A stretch of 64,000 bases of DNA from Loktanella sp. S4079 (GTDB lineage: Bacteria; Pseudomonadota; Alphaproteobacteria; Rhodobacterales; Rhodobacteraceae): contig NZ_JXYE01000002.1 in NCBI RefSeq assembly GCF_000967725.1, positions 558,001 through 622,000 on the forward strand, given 5' to 3'. The translations under genes and the position numbers were made by a program. Shown in pieces: positions 39,364 through 48,219 of this stretch (its first letter is position 1; each line of letters opens with the position of its first letter). Under the pieces are notes generated by a model. The model had not been told where the DNA came from and did no database searches. It saw nothing but the letters and a program-made list of their open reading frames with translations.

Positions 39364-39443
39364 AAGTCTGCCTTTTGGGTAAGTTGCCGCGCGGATACCG
39401 TGCAATCGCAGCAAAATCTAGCCCTTATTATCAAGACGGCGCG

Positions 39444-39779
39444 TTAGTGCGTGGATGTGTTCGAAAAGAGATGGATCACAAGGATACCTGCAAGGATCAA
39501 CGCAATCCCAAGAACTGCCGGTAGATCAAGCTTTTGGCCAAAAATCGCATAGCCAATCGCCGCAATCAGGACGATGCCAAGCCCGGACCAGATGGCGTAG
39601 AGAATTCCAACTGGCATGACCTTGAGCGCAAGCGCCAACAGGTAAAATGACGCGGCATAGGAAACGACCACCAACACCGATGGCCAAAATCGTGTGAACT
39701 GCGCGCTGGCCTGAAGCGCGGATGTGCCAATTGTCTCGGTGATAATGGCGAGGATCAGGTGAATGTAGTGCAGGGGCAT
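39444..39779 (-). CDS. Small multidrug resistance (EmrE-type) transporter
   Basis: A 111-residue inner-membrane protein with four hydrophobic helices, typical SMR length. The essential Glu lies in LAIITETIGTSAL near residue 15. Such dimers exchange protons for quaternary ammonium compounds, guanidinium or polyamines. It is not paired with a second SMR gene, so a homodimer is expected. I start at ATG 39779; a longer reading to 39854 adds a Cys-rich non-conserved leader. No guanidine-type riboswitch is recognisable upstream. Confidence 0.9.
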   Translation of the reverse strand: MPLHYIHLILAIITETIGTSALQASAQFTRFWPSVLVVVSYAASFYLLALALKVMPVGILYAIWSGLGIVLIAAIGYAIFGQKLDLPAVLGIALILAGILVIHLFSNTSTH

Positions 39780-39955
39780 TTGTGGGGGCGATCTCAATCT
39801 TTTTACGTGGCAAAAGCAGCATTGGCAGGTTTGCGCAAAATTAATAGCTTTCAACTAATCAGGTATCGCAGTCGCGCTGGAATTGTCTATGGTGGGCAGG
39901 CCAAGAAATTAACATGCAGTTTCTCCAAACTGCCAAGCAACATAGGACACACTTC

Positions 39956-40744
39956 ATGCCAGTTAGAACCACTGCTTCTCTTTTGCTGATCTTAGCGACT
40001 GTGTCTGCGTGTGGTGGTAGTGGCGGTGAGGAAGTAACAACGCCACCGCCGAGTTTGCCTGACATCACGGGTGAGGAAGTTTCAGTAACTTCAGCGACGT
40101 ATCGCCCTGGCCAGGGTGCGGACATTGCAGACGGCATGACGATCACTTTGGACAGTGGGTTCCTAACTGGCGGGCCATTGGATGCAGAGCTGGAACTATT
40201 TGGCGAAACGGTCACGGTCACCAATGGTTCGGGCCGTATGAGCGACGGCAAGGATGTCGCTGTCATCTATGAAGAAGATCGCGCAGGCCAGTTTGTTGCC
40301 CCAATTGAGGTCACCGTATTCGATGCCACGGGCGGGGTATTTGGCGAAACGGGACTTGTTGTCGGAACCGAAACCCCAGCATCAGACATCCCAAGCGGTA
40401 CTGCGACTTATACTGGGGACTTCCTCGCCATTGGTCAGATCGTCGGCGCTGAGGCTGAATATCAAGGTGCGATTAGCCTCGATGTTGATTTCAGTGGAAA
40501 TGTTGACGGGACATTGAATGGGGACGTCAACGATAGCACGAACGTTATCTTGTCGCTCGACGCCGCATCAGTATCTGAAAATGGTTTCAGCGGCGATTTG
40601 ATCTGTACATCTGGCTGTACGACCTCGGCCTCTAGTTTGGACGCGACATTTTATGGTCCGTCTGCCGAAGAAATCGGTGGGGTGACGGCGCTTGAATTTG
40701 ATCAGTTCGAGGGTGTCGGCACCTTTATTGCAACCGACGACTAG
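39956..40744 (+). CDS. Lipoprotein with TbpB-like barrel domain
   Basis: A 262-residue predicted lipoprotein. The signal peptide ends in the lipobox VSAC (Cys near residue 19), followed by a Gly/Ser/Thr/Pro linker. The C-terminal half contains PSGTATYTGDFLAIGQ and alternating strands with LDVDFSGNVDGTLNGDV and NGFSGDL, typical of the transferrin-binding-protein B barrel. In marine bacteria such proteins are probably surface or outer-membrane lipoproteins with unknown ligands. Mature protein is very acidic. ATG 39956 has AGGAC upstream; an in-frame ATG at 39914 is less likely. The end overlaps the convergent YitT gene. Confidence 0.75.
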   Translation: MPVRTTASLLLILATVSACGGSGGEEVTTPPPSLPDITGEEVSVTSATYRPGQGADIADGMTITLDSGFLTGGPLDAELELFGETVTVTNGSGRMSDGKDVAVIYEEDRAGQFVAPIEVTVFDATGGVFGETGLVVGTETPASDIPSGTATYTGDFLAIGQIVGAEAEYQGAISLDVDFSGNVDGTLNGDVNDSTNVILSLDAASVSENGFSGDLICTSGCTTSASSLDATFYGPSAEEIGGVTALEFDQFEGVGTFIATDD

Positions 40745-41352
40745 CGCGCCACATATCTGTCGGGGCGGTGATTGACTGCGATACTCAGGTTAATGATGAC
40801 TGCCCCCAACAATGACCAGATCACCAAATGTGGTGGCAGAATAAAGAACGCGACGCCGAACAAAATAGCATCAACAATCAGTTGGAAATAACCCGCCCGG
40901 AATCCCGTTGTGTCTTGGATAATGAGGCCAAGCACGCCGAATCCGCCAAGTGACCCGTTGTGTCGGAACATGACAATCAATCCCACCCCTGTGACGCAGC
41001 CAGCAATCACAGCACCGAGCCAAGGTTCAATTGTGCCCATTTGCCAACCATGTGGCAGTAATTCAGTCACCACTGAAAGCAGCGTCACGGACAAGAGCGA
41101 CTTTGCCGTAAAAGCCGGACCCAATCTCCGGTAGGCGAGGACGTAAAACGGAATATTGAGTACAAAGAAAACTGCACCGAACGACCAGCCGCTCAGATAG
41201 CTAATGATCACGGCTAGACCAGCGGTTTGCCCAGTGATCAGGCCGACATGTGTCAGAATATGAAGGCCAATGCCGCATAGAAAAACACCAAGGCCCAAGC
41301 CTTGGATATCATCAATGCGGCTGTGTTTTGGAGTTTGCGCAGATTCGGTCAT
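40741..41352 (-). CDS. YitT-family membrane protein
   Basis: A 203-residue integral membrane protein with about five to six hydrophobic helices; the region TGQTAGLAVIISYLSGWSFGAVFFVLNIPFY is characteristic of the YitT/DUF161 N-terminal module. It lacks the C-terminal soluble domain of long YitT proteins. Function is unknown for the family. ATG 41352 is chosen; an in-frame start at 41370 exists. It is convergent with the lipoprotein gene (4-base overlap). Confidence 0.8.
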   Translation of the reverse strand: MTESAQTPKHSRIDDIQGLGLGVFLCGIGLHILTHVGLITGQTAGLAVIISYLSGWSFGAVFFVLNIPFYVLAYRRLGPAFTAKSLLSVTLLSVVTELLPHGWQMGTIEPWLGAVIAGCVTGVGLIVMFRHNGSLGGFGVLGLIIQDTTGFRAGYFQLIVDAILFGVAFFILPPHLVIWSLLGAVIINLSIAVNHRPDRYVAR

Positions 41353-41401
41353 GGCGGGACCGTAGGTCAATATTGTTGACCTTCACAAGAGGGCATCGCG
41401 C

Positions 41402-41431
41402 CAAAAGGAAAGGGGCGGAATGTTCCGCCCC
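41402..41431 (-). terminator. Terminator after icd
   Basis: GGGGCGGAA (41412-41420) and TTCCGCCCC (41423-41431) form the stem; read on the minus strand it is followed by TTTCCTTTT. It lies 10 bases past the icd stop. Confidence 0.85.
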
Positions 41432-41441
41432 CATATCGCTT

Positions 41442-42650
41442 TTACATCGCTGCGTTTAGGTTTTCGTCAATCTTTTCGAGGAAACCTTCGGTGGTTAGCC
41501 AGCTTTGATCTGGGCCAACCAACAGCGCGAGATCTTTGGTCATGAAGCCGCTTTCAACCGTATCGACGATCACTTTTTCCAGCGTTGAGGCAAAGCCCAT
41601 CAACTGTTTGTTGTCGTCCAGTTTGGCGCGGTGCTTTAGGCCGCCCGTCCAAGCAAAGATCGACGCAATCGAGTTGGTCGATGTTGCCTGACCCGCCTGA
41701 TGCTGACGATAGTGGCGCGTTACGGTGCCGTGTGCGGCTTCTGCCTCGACAATTTTCCCATCGGGCGTCATCAGCTGCGATGTCATTAGTCCCAAAGAGC
41801 CAAAGCCCTGTGCAACGGTATCGGACTGAACATCGCCATCGTAGTTTTTACACGCCCAAACAAATTTTCCGGACCATTTCATTGCAGAGGCAACCATATC
41901 GTCAATCAGGCGGTGTTCGTAGTAGATACCAGCTTTCTTGAACTGCTCCTCGAACTCTTCTTCGTAAACCTTTTGGAACAGATCCTTAAAGCGACCATCG
42001 TAGGCCTTGAGGATCGTGTTCTTGGTCGAAAGATAAACGGGCCAACCGATATTCAAGCCGTAGTTGAAAGATGCACGGGCGAAATCAATGATCGACTGAT
42101 CAAGGTTATACATTCCCATCGCAACACCGGCGGATGGCGCGTCATAGACTTCTTTTTCAATGACAGTGCCGTCTTCGCCGACAAATTTCATGCTAAGTTT
42201 GCCTGCGCCGGGCATCAAGAAATCGGTCGCCTTATATTGGTCACCAAACGCGTGGCGGCCAATCACAATCGGGTCAGTCCAGCCGGGCACAAGTCGCGGC
42301 ACGTTTTTACAGATGATTGGCGCGCGGAAAACAACACCACCAAGGATGTTTCGGATTGTACCGTTAGGGCTGCGCCACATTTTCTTGAGGCCGAATTCTT
42401 CAACGCGTGCCTCGTCAGGGGTGATCGTCGCGCATTTGACGCCAACGCCATATTTCTTGATCGCCTCTGCGGCATCAATTGTAATCTGGTCGTTGGTTTC
42501 GTCGCGCACTTCCATGCCCAGATCGTAATACTTCAGGTCGATGTCCAGATAAGGCAGGATGAGTTTTTTCTTGATGAAGTCCCAAATGATCCGAGTCATT
42601 TCGTCGCCGTCGAGTTCGACGACGGGGTTCTCTACCTTGATCTTTGTCAT
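41442..42650 (-). CDS. icd: NADP-dependent isocitrate dehydrogenase
   Basis: Oxidative decarboxylation of isocitrate to 2-oxoglutarate in the TCA cycle. The 402-residue length and sequence ([72 protein letters not shown]) mark the eukaryote-like homodimeric type II enzyme usual in alphaproteobacteria. GGAGAG precedes ATG 42650; a longer reading to 42743 runs through an operator-like palindrome. A terminator lies just past the stop. Confidence 0.96.
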   Translation of the reverse strand: MTKIKVENPVVELDGDEMTRIIWDFIKKKLILPYLDIDLKYYDLGMEVRDETNDQITIDAAEAIKKYGVGVKCATITPDEARVEEFGLKKMWRSPNGTIRNILGGVVFRAPIICKNVPRLVPGWTDPIVIGRHAFGDQYKATDFLMPGAGKLSMKFVGEDGTVIEKEVYDAPSAGVAMGMYNLDQSIIDFARASFNYGLNIGWPVYLSTKNTILKAYDGRFKDLFQKVYEEEFEEQFKKAGIYYEHRLIDDMVASAMKWSGKFVWACKNYDGDVQSDTVAQGFGSLGLMTSQLMTPDGKIVEAEAAHGTVTRHYRQHQAGQATSTNSIASIFAWTGGLKHRAKLDDNKQLMGFASTLEKVIVDTVESGFMTKDLALLVGPDQSWLTTEGFLEKIDENLNAAM

Positions 42651-42715
42651 GTGTCTCTCCGTGTAAGGATGGATTCTGTTTCTGCCATAGCGCAAATTTA
42701 TCTGCGCAGAAAGGC

Positions 42716-42733
42716 TGTATACGATAGTATACA
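42716..42733. promoter_or_regulatory. Operator-like inverted repeat upstream of icd
   Basis: TGTATAC (42716-42722), GATA, GTATACA (42727-42733): a perfect 7-base inverted repeat 66 bases upstream of the icd start. The TGTATAC half resembles sites of GntR/FadR-class regulators. A second small palindrome TCTGCGCAGA is at 42701-42710. Confidence 0.5.
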
Positions 42734-42817
42734 CAATTTTCACGACTCAATTGTTGGGGTATCCCTCCCAGCATGCTGAAGCAATTTGATTGAAGCGTGA
42801 CTGATATGATCGGCGGT

Positions 42818-42894
42818 TGGTAGGCCCGGAGGGACTTGAACCCCCAACCAAAGCGTTATGAGCGCTCTGCTCTAACCAATTGAGCTACAGGCCC
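42818..42894 (-). tRNA. tRNA with CAU anticodon (elongator Met or lysidine-type Ile)
   Basis: 77-base cloverleaf on the minus strand with encoded CCA (42818-42820). Acceptor arm GGGCCTG pairs with CGGGCCT; D arm AGCTCAATTGGTTAGAGC; anticodon loop CTCATAA with CAT at 42858-42860; T arm GGGGG-TTCAAGT-CCCTC. Not the initiator type, since position 1 pairs with 72 as G-U. C4-G69 and C5-G68 match features that the Ile-lysidine synthase TilS reads, so tRNA-Ile2 is possible; tRNA-Met is the default call. Confidence 0.85.
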
Positions 42895-43204
42895 GCCATG
42901 GCGCATGGAGTATCAGACCGTGCGGAGGCGTCAAGAAGCAGTTGTGCAATCTTTTCATTGTTCTGGCGTTACGCGAAGAATGGTTCAGCAGGCGCTGCAC
43001 ATTGCTGCGCAATGCCTGCTGATCACGGGGATACGAGATTTCCACGAAGTTGAGGAGGGCTTCTGGTCTCATCCACTAAATGCCACGCTAATCGTTAACA
43101 AAGCGTATCGTGATCGCATTTAATTGAAGAATAGCCACCGCTGTACGTTGCGAAATGGCAAGGCTTGGGCTATCGCAGCTGCAACGTAAAGATGGGGTGT
43201 CCAA
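42895..43204. other. 310-base region without a convincing gene
   Basis: Between the CAU tRNA and purM. It should hold the tRNA promoter (minus strand) and the purM promoter. A 72-codon open frame at 42905-43123 shows no recognisable family. The main structure is a nested inverted repeat at 42985-43022. Confidence 0.6.
42985..43022. repeat. Nested inverted repeat
   Basis: Outer arms TCAGCAGGC (42985-42993) and GCCTGCTGA (43014-43022); inside, ATTGC (43001-43005) pairs with GCAAT (43009-43013) directly abutting the outer right arm. The result is a long hairpin with a seven-base bulge on one side. Confidence 0.55.
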
Positions 43205-44245
43205 ATGACGAAAAACGGCCTGACCTACGCAGACGCTGGGGTGGATATCGATGCTGGCAATTCGCTGGTTGAGCGCATTAAACCAGCGGCAAAACGCACG
43301 GCCCGGCCGGGTGTGATGGCTGGCCTTGGCGGATTTGGCGCGTTGTTCGATCTAAAGGGTGCGGGATACACCGATCCGGTGCTTGTTGCAGCCACAGATG
43401 GTGTTGGTACAAAGCTTCGCATCGCGATTGATACTGGCAACGTTGATACCATCGGGATTGATTTGGTCGCCATGTGTGTGAACGATCTGGTGTGTCAGGG
43501 CGCGGAACCACTCTTCTTTTTGGATTACTTTGCGACAGGCAAGCTCGAACTCGAAGAAGCGACCCGCATCATCGAAGGGATTGCCGCTGGCTGCGAGGCC
43601 TCTGGTTGCGCATTGATTGGTGGTGAGACCGCCGAAATGCCGGGCATGTATGATGCAGGTGATTTTGATCTTGCGGGATTCGCTGTTGGCGCGATGGAGC
43701 GCGGAGCAGAGCTGCCTGCTGGCGTGGTCGAAGGTGATGTGCTGTTGGGACTTGCTTCTGACGGAGTTCATTCAAACGGGTACTCACTGGTGCGTCGCGT
43801 GGTTGAGATGTCTGGCCTCGCTTGGGGCGATCAGGCACCATTCGCAGATACTACCTTGGGAGAGGCGCTCTTGGCGCCGACACGCCTGTATGTGAAACAA
43901 GCCTTGTCTGCTGTGCGGGCAGGGGGCGTTCACGCGCTGGCACATATCACTGGTGGCGGTTTGACTGAAAACTTGCCACGTGTTTTGCCCGAAGGTCTGG
44001 GCGCAGAAATTGATTTGTCATCTTGGGAATTGCCCGCTGTATTCCGCTGGTTGGCGGAAACAGGCGGTATGCAAGAGGCTGAGTTGCTCAAGACCTTTAA
44101 CGCCGGGATCGGCATGGTATTGGCTGTTGACGCTTCAGAGGCCGAAGCATTGACCGTCTTGTTGGCCGAGGCTGGTGAAACCGTACACAACCTAGGTACC
44201 GTTACCAAAGGCGAAGGCGTTTCTTATTCGGGCGCGCTTTTGTGA
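43205..44245 (+). CDS. purM: Phosphoribosylformylglycinamidine cyclo-ligase
   Basis: AIR synthetase, fifth step of purine synthesis, ATP-dependent ring closure of FGAM. The 346-residue protein has [27 protein letters not shown] near residue 65, [11 protein letters not shown] near residue 139 and the C-terminal [16 protein letters not shown]. It is coupled to purN through a GTGA overlap, so steps 5 and 3 are made together. The other window purine genes (purC, purS, purQ) are about 8 kb away. Confidence 0.97.
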   Translation: MTKNGLTYADAGVDIDAGNSLVERIKPAAKRTARPGVMAGLGGFGALFDLKGAGYTDPVLVAATDGVGTKLRIAIDTGNVDTIGIDLVAMCVNDLVCQGAEPLFFLDYFATGKLELEEATRIIEGIAAGCEASGCALIGGETAEMPGMYDAGDFDLAGFAVGAMERGAELPAGVVEGDVLLGLASDGVHSNGYSLVRRVVEMSGLAWGDQAPFADTTLGEALLAPTRLYVKQALSAVRAGGVHALAHITGGGLTENLPRVLPEGLGAEIDLSSWELPAVFRWLAETGGMQEAELLKTFNAGIGMVLAVDASEAEALTVLLAEAGETVHNLGTVTKGEGVSYSGALL

Positions 44246-44838
44246 CGAAACGTGTTGCTATTCTGATTTCTGGCGGCGGCTCCAATATGGTGTCGCTGGT
44301 TGAATCCATGACGGGAAACCATCCGGCACGTCCTGTTTTGGTGATGTCGAATGATCCGAATGCAGGTGGGCTGGCCAAGGCCCGTGCGCTCAATGTGCCT
44401 ACATATGCTGTCGATCACAAACCTTTTGGCAAGGATCGTGCGGGCTTTGAGGCGGCGTTGCAAGATGCGCTCGAAAAGGCCCGGCCAGATATCATCTGTC
44501 TGGCCGGGTTTATGCGCATCCTTACGCCCGCGTTCACAAGCCAATGGGAAGGGCGGATGTTAAACATTCACCCATCATTGCTGCCCAAATACAAAGGGCT
44601 GCACACACATGCCCGCGCATTGGAAGCAGGTGACAAAGAACACGGATGCTCTGTGCACGAGGTCACTGCCGAACTTGATGGCGGGCCGATCTTGGGACAG
44701 GCGAAACTTGCGATTGATCCCGATGATACGCCCGACACATTGGCCGCGCGGTTGCTGCCGCTCGAGCACAAGCTCTACCCACAAGTGTTGCAGCGATACG
44801 CCGCTGGGGATCGCACCCCGCTGTTCATTGACGGCTAG
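44242..44838 (+). CDS. purN: Phosphoribosylglycinamide formyltransferase
   Basis: Transfers a formyl group from 10-formyl-THF to GAR in purine synthesis. The 198-residue protein shows [12 protein letters not shown], the folate-site segment [13 protein letters not shown], and the catalytic [18 protein letters not shown] (Asn, His) with Asp in [17 protein letters not shown]. It starts with GTG inside the purM stop. Confidence 0.96.
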   Translation: MTKRVAILISGGGSNMVSLVESMTGNHPARPVLVMSNDPNAGGLAKARALNVPTYAVDHKPFGKDRAGFEAALQDALEKARPDIICLAGFMRILTPAFTSQWEGRMLNIHPSLLPKYKGLHTHARALEAGDKEHGCSVHEVTAELDGGPILGQAKLAIDPDDTPDTLAARLLPLEHKLYPQVLQRYAAGDRTPLFIDG

Positions 44839-44924
44839 GCGAGGTGTGACCTTTTCATTTTGGGGTCAATCGCTTATCAAACGTTACCACTGTGGCCTAG
44901 TATTGAACGATTGACGGACGACGC

Positions 44925-46082
44925 ATGAAAAAGATCACTACGACCGAAGCCTTGGCAGAATTCTGTAACGAGGCGGCGAAGCGGCCATATGTGACTGTAG
45001 ATACAGAGTTTTTACGCGAACGGACCTATTATTCAAAACTGTGTTTGGTGCAGCTTGCCTATCAAGACGAAAAGGGTGCTGACGCGGTTCTCGTTGATCC
45101 TTTGGCAGAGGGGTTATCGCTCGATCCACTATATGCGCTGTTCCAAGATGTTGGCGTGGTGAAGGTCTTTCATGCTGCACGTCAGGATCTTGAGATCTTT
45201 TTTGTCGATGCCGGCGTCATTCCAGAGCCTTTGTTTGATACACAAGTCGCCGCGATGGTGTGTGGCTTTGGTGAGCAGGTTGGTTATGAAACCCTCGTGC
45301 GCAAGGTGGCAAAGGCCGATTTGGATAAATCTTCGCGCTTTACCGATTGGTCGCGCCGTCCGTTGACGGATGCGCAAGCCAAATACGCATTGGCTGATGT
45401 TACGCACTTGCGCGACATTTATGAATTCCTTTCGGAGCAGCTGGATAAATCAGGTCGCAAGAAATGGGTCGCTGAAGAAATGGCGGTTCTCAAGGATCCC
45501 GCGACATATCAGGCTGATCCTGATGAAGCATGGAAACGGGTCAAAACGCGGACGCAGTCGGGTCGTTTTCTGGCGATTGTACGTGAATTGGCACGTTTTC
45601 GCGAGACTTACGCGCAAGAACGCAATATTCCACGCAGCCGCGTCTTTAAGGACGATGCCTTGGTCGAAGTTGCGTCAACCAAGCCTCAGAGTGAGCAGGA
45701 TTTGGGGCGTTCGCGCCTATTGCTTCGCGAGGCGCGCAAAGGCGACATCGCCCAAGGAATTCTAAAGGCTGTCAAAGACGGGCAAAACGTAAAGCCCGAA
45801 GATATGCCAAAGGTGGAAAACCCACGTGCGAAACTTCAGGTAAATCCGGCGCTGGCCGACATGTTGCGCGTGCTGCTCAAGGCGAAAACGGATCAAGAAG
45901 GTGTGGCGCAAAAGCTGATCGCAACATCTGCTGATCTCGATGCCTTGGCAGGGGGGCAACGTGATGTTCCCGCCCTGAAGGGGTGGCGCCGCGAGGTGTT
46001 TGGCCACGATGCGTTGCGTATGTGTGACGGGCTCGTCGGTTTGGCCGTTAAGGGGCAAAAAGTCGTGACTGTGACGCTTTGA
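44925..46082 (+). CDS. rnd: Ribonuclease D
   Basis: 3'-5' exoribonuclease that trims tRNA and other small RNA precursors. The 385-residue protein has the DEDD exonuclease residues: Asp and Glu in VTVDTEFLRERTYY near residue 26, Asp in FHAARQDLEIFF near residue 88, and Tyr/Asp in AKYALADVTHL near residue 150. An HRDC domain follows at about residues 215-290 (FLAIVRELARFRETYAQERNIPRSRV). Confidence 0.95.
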   Translation: MKKITTTEALAEFCNEAAKRPYVTVDTEFLRERTYYSKLCLVQLAYQDEKGADAVLVDPLAEGLSLDPLYALFQDVGVVKVFHAARQDLEIFFVDAGVIPEPLFDTQVAAMVCGFGEQVGYETLVRKVAKADLDKSSRFTDWSRRPLTDAQAKYALADVTHLRDIYEFLSEQLDKSGRKKWVAEEMAVLKDPATYQADPDEAWKRVKTRTQSGRFLAIVRELARFRETYAQERNIPRSRVFKDDALVEVASTKPQSEQDLGRSRLLLREARKGDIAQGILKAVKDGQNVKPEDMPKVENPRAKLQVNPALADMLRVLLKAKTDQEGVAQKLIATSADLDALAGGQRDVPALKGWRREVFGHDALRMCDGLVGLAVKGQKVVTVTL

Positions 46083-46140
46083 TCTGGACCTGCGGCGCAG
46101 GTGGAATTACATCAAACAGATAAGCGTAATAGGTGCAGAT

Positions 46141-46548
46141 ATGGCTAATCCAGAGTTCGAAGAGCTTGTCGAAACATTTGAATTTCTTGACGATTGGGAA
46201 GATCGCTATCGTCATGTGATTGAAATGGGCAAGGCGATGGAACCCCTCGATGAGGCACTGCGCGTTCCGGCGACAAAGGTTGACGGCTGTGCAAGTCAAG
46301 TCTGGCTTGTGCCACAGATTCAAGATGGCGTTTTTACCTTTCGTGGGGCAAGCGACGCGATGATCGTACAGGGGCTGATTGCGGTGCTTCTGACGCTCTA
46401 CAACAATCAACCGGTTGCCGATATCGTCGCAATTGATGCGCCTGCTCAATTGGGCCGTTTAGGTTTGAACGAGCATCTGTCATCGCAGCGTTCAAATGGC
46501 CTGCGCGCAATGGTCGAACGTATTCGGGAAACTGCAGCCGCCGCCTAA
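46141..46548 (+). CDS. sufE: Fe-S assembly sulfur acceptor SufE
   Basis: A 135-residue protein that accepts persulfide sulfur from the cysteine desulfurase SufS for Fe-S cluster building. The active Cys lies in KVDGCASQVWLVP near residue 51. LVETFEFLDDWEDRYRHVIEMGK at the N-terminus is typical. No other suf gene is nearby; a lone SufE is common in this group. The stop overlaps the convergent DUF1638 gene. Confidence 0.94.
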   Translation: MANPEFEELVETFEFLDDWEDRYRHVIEMGKAMEPLDEALRVPATKVDGCASQVWLVPQIQDGVFTFRGASDAMIVQGLIAVLLTLYNNQPVADIVAIDAPAQLGRLGLNEHLSSQRSNGLRAMVERIRETAAAA

Positions 46549-47168
46549 GCGTTCCGTAGCGCCTCGGTCAGGTCGCCGTAACCCGTGAAGCGATATTCAA
46601 AGGCAAGCCCCAATCGTTCTGCGCAATTGCGCGCTTTTTCGACGAGGTTATCGTCTTTGATCTGCGCTTGATAGACCAGCTTTTCGTAGTTTCCAAAGTA
46701 CATATCGCGCAATTGCGGGTGCTTGTTCAGGCCTAGTGGTTCCCAAACAAAGGCGTCGAACTGGCGCACGAGAAAGTCGGTCAGATAAAAGCTGGTCACT
46801 TCATCCAATTCATTGAACGCCGCGTTCCCTTCGAAAAATGCGTAGCAATGTGGCCCTGCGATCATTTCAACCCCAAGATCACGGCACGCGGTGGCCAATT
46901 CTCCGCCGGTGCCGCAATCGGCATAGACGACAAAGATGCGGTCATAATTCTCTTGATGTTTGGCAACTGCCTCGCGCACGGCGGGAACAATGCGTTCGGG
47001 ACGTGCGTGGAATATCGCAGGAAGGCATTGCAGATCGAGGTGGTCCCAACCATTCGACGCCTTGATCGCAAGGATTTCGCGGGCGAGCGCACCGCAAGCA
47101 ATCAGCAGGACCTGACCCTGACCGCTGGGCGGCAGTCCACTTTGGGTGAGGGTGGTGTCGCTTGTCAT
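46545..47168 (-). CDS. DUF1638 protein
   Basis: A 207-residue soluble protein of the DUF1638 family. Recognisable parts are LIACGALAREILAIK near residue 23, FVVYADCGTGGELATAC near residue 73, IAGPHCYAFFEGN and GYGDL near the end; several conserved Cys/His could bind metal or a corrinoid, which is inference. DUF1638 genes accompany corrinoid methyltransferase genes in methanogens and other prokaryotes. Here it is third in an operon after the corrinoid protein and a 54-residue membrane protein, with its ATG inside the latter's stop (ATGA). Enzymatic role unknown. Confidence 0.85.
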   Translation of the reverse strand: MTSDTTLTQSGLPPSGQGQVLLIACGALAREILAIKASNGWDHLDLQCLPAIFHARPERIVPAVREAVAKHQENYDRIFVVYADCGTGGELATACRDLGVEMIAGPHCYAFFEGNAAFNELDEVTSFYLTDFLVRQFDAFVWEPLGLNKHPQLRDMYFGNYEKLVYQAQIKDDNLVEKARNCAERLGLAFEYRFTGYGDLTEALRNA

Positions 47169-47329
47169 GATGACTTCGCCAGATGCAGGCGGACAATGAC
47201 GGCGAGGATGACGACGCCTAGAACCGTGATCCCGCTAAAGGCCATTCCAAATGTCGCCGCAATCCAGACCGTCACGGCTGCCGCTGTAATCACCGAGATC
47301 AGGATCAGTACAAAGTAAGCGCGTGGCAT
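47165..47329 (-). CDS. 54-residue two-helix membrane protein
   Basis: A small open frame starting MPRAYFVLILISVITA and ending VRLHLAKSS. It holds two hydrophobic stretches (about residues 5-27 and 30-47) split by TFGMAFSG, so it probably spans the inner membrane twice. A ribosome site AGGTG precedes the ATG, and the stop overlaps the DUF1638 start by four bases (ATGA). It begins 41 bases after the corrinoid protein gene. Tight coupling on both sides supports real translation. I recognise no family. Confidence 0.7.
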   Translation of the reverse strand: MPRAYFVLILISVITAAAVTVWIAATFGMAFSGITVLGVVILAVIVRLHLAKSS

Positions 47330-47370
47330 CGTCACCTATCCTTTGGCGCATGGATGCCACGACCTGCTAT

Positions 47371-48075
47371 TTAGGGCGCAACACCTTGGTTATGTTTGCG
47401 TGCGATCATTTCCTTTGCCGTTTCAACCGCAACAGCGGCATCACGGCAATAGGCGTCCGCACCGATGGCTTTGCCGAACTCTTCGTTCAGGGGCGCACCA
47501 CCGACAAGCACAATGTAATCATCGCGCATTCCCTTTTCGACCATCGTGTCGATCACAACCTTCATATAAGGCATGGTCGTCGTCAAAAGAGCAGACATAC
47601 CCAGAATATCAGGCTGTTCGGCTTCCAGCGCTTCAAGATAGGCTTCGACCGCGTTGTTGATGCCAAGGTCAGTGACTTCGAATCCTGCACCTTCCATCAT
47701 CATCGCAACAAGGTTCTTGCCGATATCGTGAATATCGCCCTTAACCGTGCCGATCACCATCTTGCCCATGCGCGGGGCACCAGTGGCGATCAACAAGGGT
47801 TTCAGGATTGCCATGCCACCCTTCATCGCATTCGCGGCAAGTAGAACTTCTGGAACAAACAAGATGCCATCGCGGAAATCGTGACCAACGATGGTCATAC
47901 CACCCACGAGAGCTTCGGTCAGGACCTTATAGGGTTCCCAGCCACGCTCGATCAGGATGTTCACACCTTCTTCGATCTCTTCCTTGAGGCCGTCGTAAAG
48001 GTCGTCAAACATCTGCGCGACGAGATCTTCGTCATTCAGTTCGGACAGGATGATGTCATCTTCTTCGTCGGACAT
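47371..48075 (-). CDS. Corrinoid (B12-binding) protein of split methionine synthase
   Basis: A 234-residue protein with a helical B12 cap (about residues 15-95) and a Rossmann-like B12-binding domain. GTVKGDIHDIGKNLVAMMM near residue 108 contains the DxHxxG motif whose His replaces the lower ligand of cobalt; LGMSALLTTTMPYMKVVID and VGGAPLNEEFG complete the cofactor site. This corresponds to MetH domain 3 or MtbC/MtmC corrinoid proteins. Together with the homocysteine protein (49.3 kb) and pterin methyltransferase (27.5 kb) it can make methionine. A very acidic N-terminus is notable. It leads the operon with the small membrane protein and DUF1638. Confidence 0.9.
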   Translation of the reverse strand: MSDEEDDIILSELNDEDLVAQMFDDLYDGLKEEIEEGVNILIERGWEPYKVLTEALVGGMTIVGHDFRDGILFVPEVLLAANAMKGGMAILKPLLIATGAPRMGKMVIGTVKGDIHDIGKNLVAMMMEGAGFEVTDLGINNAVEAYLEALEAEQPDILGMSALLTTTMPYMKVVIDTMVEKGMRDDYIVLVGGAPLNEEFGKAIGADAYCRDAAVAVETAKEMIARKHNQGVAP

Positions 48076-48219
48076 TTGGCACCTCTATTGCGTTTGTCCC
48101 TTACGTAATGCGCCTTTATTGATTTGACCAGCCAGTGAATTGCGACATTCAAAAATTCAGGACCGACCCGCTCTTGCGTTTGTTCTTTATTTGTTCCATT
48201 TTAAGTTATGGTAGAGGAT

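Noticed and set aside
41913..42779. 288-codon open frame on the plus strand
   Set aside because: Antisense to icd along its length, with no recognisable domain.
42905..43123. 72-codon open frame before purM
   Set aside because: No family likeness, no ribosome site, and it is crossed by a strong inverted repeat.
48076..48207. Possible B12, SAM or SAH riboswitch upstream of the corrinoid operon
   Set aside because: I found no B12-box-like sequence or recognisable conserved core; a covariance-model search would be needed to claim one.
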